From assembly GCA_023415305.1 (NCBI GenBank), contig JAEZKZ010000088.1:1-64000 (forward strand): a stretch of DNA of 64,000 nt, written 5' to 3'. The notes beneath the pieces are model-generated. The model was not told where the DNA came from. It saw only the letters and a program-made list of their open reading frames with translations, and made no database searches. The position numbers were made by a program, and so were the translations under genes. Origin of the DNA: Bacillota bacterium. GTDB taxonomy: Bacteria > Bacillota > Clostridia > Acetivibrionales > DSM-1351. How positions within the stretch are numbered: the stretch's first letter is position 1; every line of letters begins with the position of its first letter. Below, in pieces: positions 60,403 to 64,000 of this stretch.

Positions 60403-61566
60403 ATGAATAATGAGATTTACCTGGATAACAGTGCAACTACAAAGCCTTACAACGAGGTAATCGAGTATGTTTCTGAGGTCAGTAAAGAATATTACGGAAA
60501 TCCCTCTTCTTTGCATACTAAAGGAATTGAAGCAGAAAACCTTGTAAAAAAGGCCAGAAATCAGATATCCAGTGTACTAAGAGCAGATCCTAAAGAGATA
60601 TATTTCACATCAGGCGGGACAGAATCCAATAACATGGCTATAATTGGTTATTTACGCGCTAATCCAAGAGCCGGAAAACACATTATTACCAGTGAAATTG
60701 AGCATCCGTCAGTGCTGGAGGTCTTTAAACACCTGTCTTCCGAAGGTTATCGCGTGGACTACATCCCTGTGGACCAACGGGGAATAATAAAGTTGGAGGC
60801 ATTGAGAAAGGTGGCCGACAGGGAGACTGCACTTTTAAGCTTTATGCTTACCAATAATGAAGTGGGCTCCAACCAGCCTGTATCTGAGATAAATGCTATC
60901 AGAAAGGAGTTATGCCCTTCTGCAGTACTTCATATCGATGCTGTGCAGGCATTTGGCAAAACTCAGATATATCCGGCAGGTATAAATATTGATCTTTTAT
61001 CTGTCAGTTCTCATAAAATACATGGCCCTAAAGGAATAGGTACACTTTATATCAGAAAAGGTATTAAAGTGAAGCCGATTCTTCTCGGAGGGGGGCAGGA
61101 AACAGCGCTGCGTTCGGGAACTGAAAATGTGCCTGGAATTTGCGGTTTTGGCCTGGCAGCTGAAATGACCTCATCAGCCATGGAGGAGAATTACAACAGG
61201 GTTAGTACTTTAAAGGAGCATTTTATAGGAGAAATCAGGCGGAATTTTGGGGATGCACTTATAAATTCTTCTGAGGAAGCCTTGCCATATATAATTAATG
61301 TTTCTTTTCCAAATCTAAAATCAGAAGTATTGCTGCACCATCTGGAGCAAAGGAACATTTTTGTATCGACAGGTTCTGCCTGTTCATCACACAAAAGCAG
61401 CCACAGCTACGTGCTCAAAGCCATGGGAGTTCCGCCCAAGTATATTGATGGAGCTATTCGCTTTAGCCTGTCAGCAGCAAATACAATACAGGAAATGGAT
61501 GAAACTATTGCAGCTTTAAAAGAAATTATTCCGGTAATAAGTATTAAGCGCAGAGGGAAAGTTTGA
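60403..61566 (+). CDS. Cysteine desulfurase (NifS/IscS-like)
   Basis: The 387-residue class V aminotransferase-fold enzyme has LDNSATTKP at the N-terminus, SGGTESNNMAI, the PLP lysine in SSHKIHGPKGIG and the persulfide-forming cysteine in STGSACSSHKS (about residue 325). It takes sulfur from L-cysteine. The position just before thiI and the family length indicate that its partner is ThiI, supplying sulfur for 4-thiouridine in tRNA or for thiamine. GAGGG ribosome binding site. Confidence 0.9.
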   Translation: MNNEIYLDNSATTKPYNEVIEYVSEVSKEYYGNPSSLHTKGIEAENLVKKARNQISSVLRADPKEIYFTSGGTESNNMAIIGYLRANPRAGKHIITSEIEHPSVLEVFKHLSSEGYRVDYIPVDQRGIIKLEALRKVADRETALLSFMLTNNEVGSNQPVSEINAIRKELCPSAVLHIDAVQAFGKTQIYPAGINIDLLSVSSHKIHGPKGIGTLYIRKGIKVKPILLGGGQETALRSGTENVPGICGFGLAAEMTSSAMEENYNRVSTLKEHFIGEIRRNFGDALINSSEEALPYIINVSFPNLKSEVLLHHLEQRNIFVSTGSACSSHKSSHSYVLKAMGVPPKYIDGAIRFSLSAANTIQEMDETIAALKEIIPVISIKRRGKV

Positions 61567-61647
61567 TTATAAAGGAAAGTTAAAATATTAATGTAGAATA
61601 TATTCAACAGTTGTTGGACAATGCCATAGATGGCTTGGGAGGGTTAG

Positions 61648-62823
61648 ATGAAGAAAATAATATTGGTACGTTACGGTGAAATCATTCTTAAAGGTTTAAA
61701 TAGACCTGTTTTCGAAGACAAGCTGATAGGTAATATTAAGAGTGCAATCCTTAAAGCAGGAGATGCAAAAGTTTTAAAATCTCAGGGTAGAATATATATC
61801 GAACCCCAGGTGGAGGATTATGATTTTGATTATGCACTTCAGAAAATAACAAGGATATTCGGAGTAGTGTCTGTAAGTCCTGTTTTAAAAATTGAAACAG
61901 ATTACGAGCAAATAAAAGCAACAGCTTTGAAGGTAGCTGCAGACTTAATTTCACAACATGGTTACAAGACCTTTAAACTAGAAACAAAGAGGGGGAATAA
62001 AAAGTTCCCGATGCAATCCCCTGAAATAAGTGCAGATGTGGGCGGATACATTCTTGAAAATATCCCGGGGCTGACAGTTGACGTTAAGAATCCTGATTTT
62101 ATAATTTATCTGGAAGTAAGAGAAAGCTCCTACGTTTATTCTGAAATAATTAAAGCTCATGGCGGTATGCCCATAGGCTCCAACGGGAAAGCTTTATTAC
62201 TTCTGTCCGGTGGAATTGACAGCCCTGTCGCAGGTTGGATGATGGGCAAGAGAGGCGTAGAGATTGAAGCCATACATTTCTATAGCTATCCATATACAAG
62301 TGAGAGAGCCAAGCAAAAAGTAATTGATCTTGCTCAAATTCTATCTCAGTACTGCGGTAAACTCAGACTACATGTTGTTCCGTTTACCGAAATACAGCTG
62401 GCAATTAATGACAATTGTCCTGAAGAACAGCTTACCATCATTATGAGACGAATAATGATGAGAATAGCTGAAATCGTTGCCCGCAAAACCAATTCCATGG
62501 CGCTGATTACAGGTGAAAGCATGGGACAGGTTGCCAGTCAGACAATGCAGAGTTTGTATTGTACAGATTCAGCAGTAAATATGCCTGTTTTCAGACCATT
62601 AATCGGAATGGATAAGGTTGAGGTTGTTGATATAGCCAGAAAAATTGATACCTTTGAAACCTCTATACTGCCTTATGAGGATTGCTGTACTGTTTTTGTA
62701 GCCAAGCATCCCCAGACAAAGCCAAAGCTTAATAAAATTATGGAGTCGGAAAAGGCTGTAGATTTCGAACCGTTGATAGATAAAGCAGTTGAGGGTACTG
62801 AAGTTATTGTGCTGAAGCCGTAA
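61648..62823 (+). CDS. thiI: tRNA uracil 4-sulfurtransferase ThiI
   Basis: The 391-residue protein has an N-terminal ferredoxin-like and THUMP region (about 1-165) and a PP-loop ATPase domain with LSGGIDSPVAGWMM and GESMGQVASQT. It lacks the C-terminal rhodanese domain of E. coli ThiI, as in most Firmicutes, so the persulfide comes directly from the neighbouring desulfurase. It makes s4U8 in tRNA. GGGAGGG precedes ATG; one operon with the desulfurase. Confidence 0.95.
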   Translation: MKKIILVRYGEIILKGLNRPVFEDKLIGNIKSAILKAGDAKVLKSQGRIYIEPQVEDYDFDYALQKITRIFGVVSVSPVLKIETDYEQIKATALKVAADLISQHGYKTFKLETKRGNKKFPMQSPEISADVGGYILENIPGLTVDVKNPDFIIYLEVRESSYVYSEIIKAHGGMPIGSNGKALLLLSGGIDSPVAGWMMGKRGVEIEAIHFYSYPYTSERAKQKVIDLAQILSQYCGKLRLHVVPFTEIQLAINDNCPEEQLTIIMRRIMMRIAEIVARKTNSMALITGESMGQVASQTMQSLYCTDSAVNMPVFRPLIGMDKVEVVDIARKIDTFETSILPYEDCCTVFVAKHPQTKPKLNKIMESEKAVDFEPLIDKAVEGTEVIVLKP

Positions 62824-62848
62824 GTATGAAATTGGAGTAGAAAATTAC

Positions 62849-62903
62849 AAAAGCAGTTGGACAAAAGCCTTATGCAAGTGGCTGTGTTCATCTGCTTTTT
62901 AAT
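62849..62903 (+). terminator. Terminator after thiI
   Basis: Arms AAAAGCAG (62849-62856) and CTGCTTTT (62892-62899), extended by TTGGACA/TGTTCA pairs, with a T-run. Confidence 0.7.
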
Positions 62904-62997
62904 TTCTAGTTAGTAACCTTTTCATATTTGATATATTTAGATTATTAATTACATAATAGGATTAATTTAGTAATATTCAGTAAAAGGTGGAAGGAAT

Positions 62998-63030
62998 ATG
63001 GTTTATAATGTCGAATTGGTCTATGACTAA
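62998..63030 (+). CDS. Possible 10-codon upstream open frame before the kelch gene
   Basis: An ATG at 62998 with strong AAGGTGGAAGG upstream opens a ten-residue frame (MVYNVELVYD) that ends nine bases before the ribosome binding site of the next gene. It may be a leader peptide or the relic of a former start. Confidence 0.35.
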   Translation: MVYNVELVYD

Positions 63031-63054
63031 AAACTAATAAGGAGAAGAAATAAA

Positions 63055-64000
63055 ATAGTTAAAACCTTCAGAAAAATTGCTTACTTTCTTATTTTTACCA
63101 TCTGCTTGGTTAATTTACTTACAGTTTCAACATTTGGAGCAAATACTAAAATTGTTTCTGTAAAGAACCTTAGTGTTACACTAAAACTTAATGAAAAGTA
63201 TACTTTACCAAATACTGTTACAGCAACAATAAGTGATAAATCAACAAAGAGTGTAACGGTTACTTGGGATGTTAATGTTTTGGACACTAGTAAAATTGGC
63301 GACTACACCATTAAGGGAACAGTTAAAGGATATATTCCTAAAGTATTACTTGAGGTCAAAAAAATAGATCCCAAAATCACAGATACGAAAAGTAAAGATA
63401 CAAAAAATACTGAAATTTCTGAAATTAAAGTCGAGATTAACAAAGATAAATGGACCTTAAGAAGTGAATTGACAAGTACTAATCCGACAAAAACTTCTAA
63501 AGCGGAATACTATGGATACTCAAAAATTACATTAATTGAGAATAATAACAACTTCAAAAAGGCTGTAACTATAGGTAATAATATTATTTGTATTCATAAT
63601 GATGGTAAGGTTATTGAGTATGATTCCATCAAAGATACTTGGAATGACAAGTATCAAATAGCTGAACTTAAAAATTCAGATGGTGATTTTTATTTAGTAT
63701 CAATTAATAATATAATTTATATTGTGGGCGTTAATTTTAGTGACATTCTGGCTTATGATCCACTAACCAATAAATGTTCCTTTGAAACAAAACTACCGAC
63801 CAAAAGGAGAGTGGGGGGAGTAGTTGCCGCTAACGGAAAAATATACATACTTGGTGGATTTGATTTGACCATAGGTAGTACAATTGGAAAGCTTGACGAA
63901 TATGATCCAGTTACAGATAAATGGGCAAATAAAGCTGATATGATTGGTCGAGGTGCAAATAGTGTACCTGTTGCTTACTTAGATGACCATATTTATACTT
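63055..64000 (+). CDS. Secreted protein with bacterial Ig-like domain and kelch repeats (partial)
   Basis: The frame runs off the right edge. It opens with a signal peptide (KTFRKIAYFLIFTICLVNLL), then a bacterial Ig-like domain with the STKSVTVTWDVN and GDYTIKGTVKGY strands, a Lys/Thr-rich linker and at least three kelch-type beta-propeller blades (GKIYILGGF...LDEYDPVTDKW). It is probably a surface or extracellular adhesin-like protein. No ATG, GTG or TTG occurs before residue 18: the codon at a normal distance from AAGGAGAAG is ATA at 63055. Confidence 0.75.
   Translation, partial: MVKTFRKIAYFLIFTICLVNLLTVSTFGANTKIVSVKNLSVTLKLNEKYTLPNTVTATISDKSTKSVTVTWDVNVLDTSKIGDYTIKGTVKGYIPKVLLEVKKIDPKITDTKSKDTKNTEISEIKVEINKDKWTLRSELTSTNPTKTSKAEYYGYSKITLIENNNNFKKAVTIGNNIICIHNDGKVIEYDSIKDTWNDKYQIAELKNSDGDFYLVSINNIIYIVGVNFSDILAYDPLTNKCSFETKLPTKRRVGGVVAANGKIYILGGFDLTIGSTIGKLDEYDPVTDKWANKADMIGRGANSVPVAYLDDHIYT

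Overview
The window looks like chromosome of a low-GC, spore-forming anaerobe of the Clostridia. The A+T-rich intergenic DNA, the strong Shine-Dalgarno sequences, the dipicolinate synthase pair (dpaAB) with tepA and ylzJ, the S1-repeat protein at the left edge and the mutS-mutL-miaA-hfq order all fit. The gene content resembles the Ruminiclostridium (Clostridium cellulolyticum/papyrosolvens) group, but that placement is from memory and was not tested by search. No prophage, integrase, intact insertion sequence or CRISPR array was seen.

Layout. 1-8 kb: S1-domain protein end, cheR, tRNA-Leu, murD, a convergent pair of DNA-metabolism genes (DUF4130 protein and radical SAM partner), and the ACT/UPF0210 pair. 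7.9-16.4 kb: accessory genes, namely a TetR-controlled flavodoxin-ferredoxin gene with clear operators, a DUF2752 protein, a secreted HtrA-type protease next to a stalk-domain protein, an LCP protein, a DUF2318 protein, and decayed copper genes (HMA-TauE/SafE and CopA remnants beside an intact CopZ-like gene). 16.4-21.4 kb: a small MITE-like element, two two-component systems (the second VanRS-like) and a racemase remnant. 21.4-29.4 kb: HAD phosphatase, GNAT enzymes, an EamA transporter and a MoxR-DUF58-transglutaminase operon.

29.5-51 kb is mostly housekeeping: rpsO, pnp, an M16 peptidase, dpaAB, tepA-ylzJ, a chorismate mutase-thioesterase fusion, miaB, ylbF, mutS, mutL, miaA, hfq and lexA. 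Embedded in it (39.2-41.1 kb) is a collapsed second copy of the protease/stalk-protein locus seen at 10-13 kb. lexA diverges from a yneA-like LysM gene across three SOS boxes.

52-60 kb carries a six-gene membrane complex of the group 4 hydrogenase/complex I superfamily (hyfB, hyfC, hyfE, hyfF, hyfG-like genes and an hyfH-hyfI fusion). Its large subunit has lost the cysteines that bind the NiFe centre, while the pump, quinone-module-like and Fe-S residues remain. It therefore looks like an energy-converting hydrogenase-related (Ehr) complex with an unknown electron acceptor, and it is the most interesting system in the window. The right end holds an eight-cysteine small protein, a cysteine desulfurase and thiI (sulfur transfer to tRNA), then a partial secreted kelch protein whose only start near its ribosome binding site is ATA.
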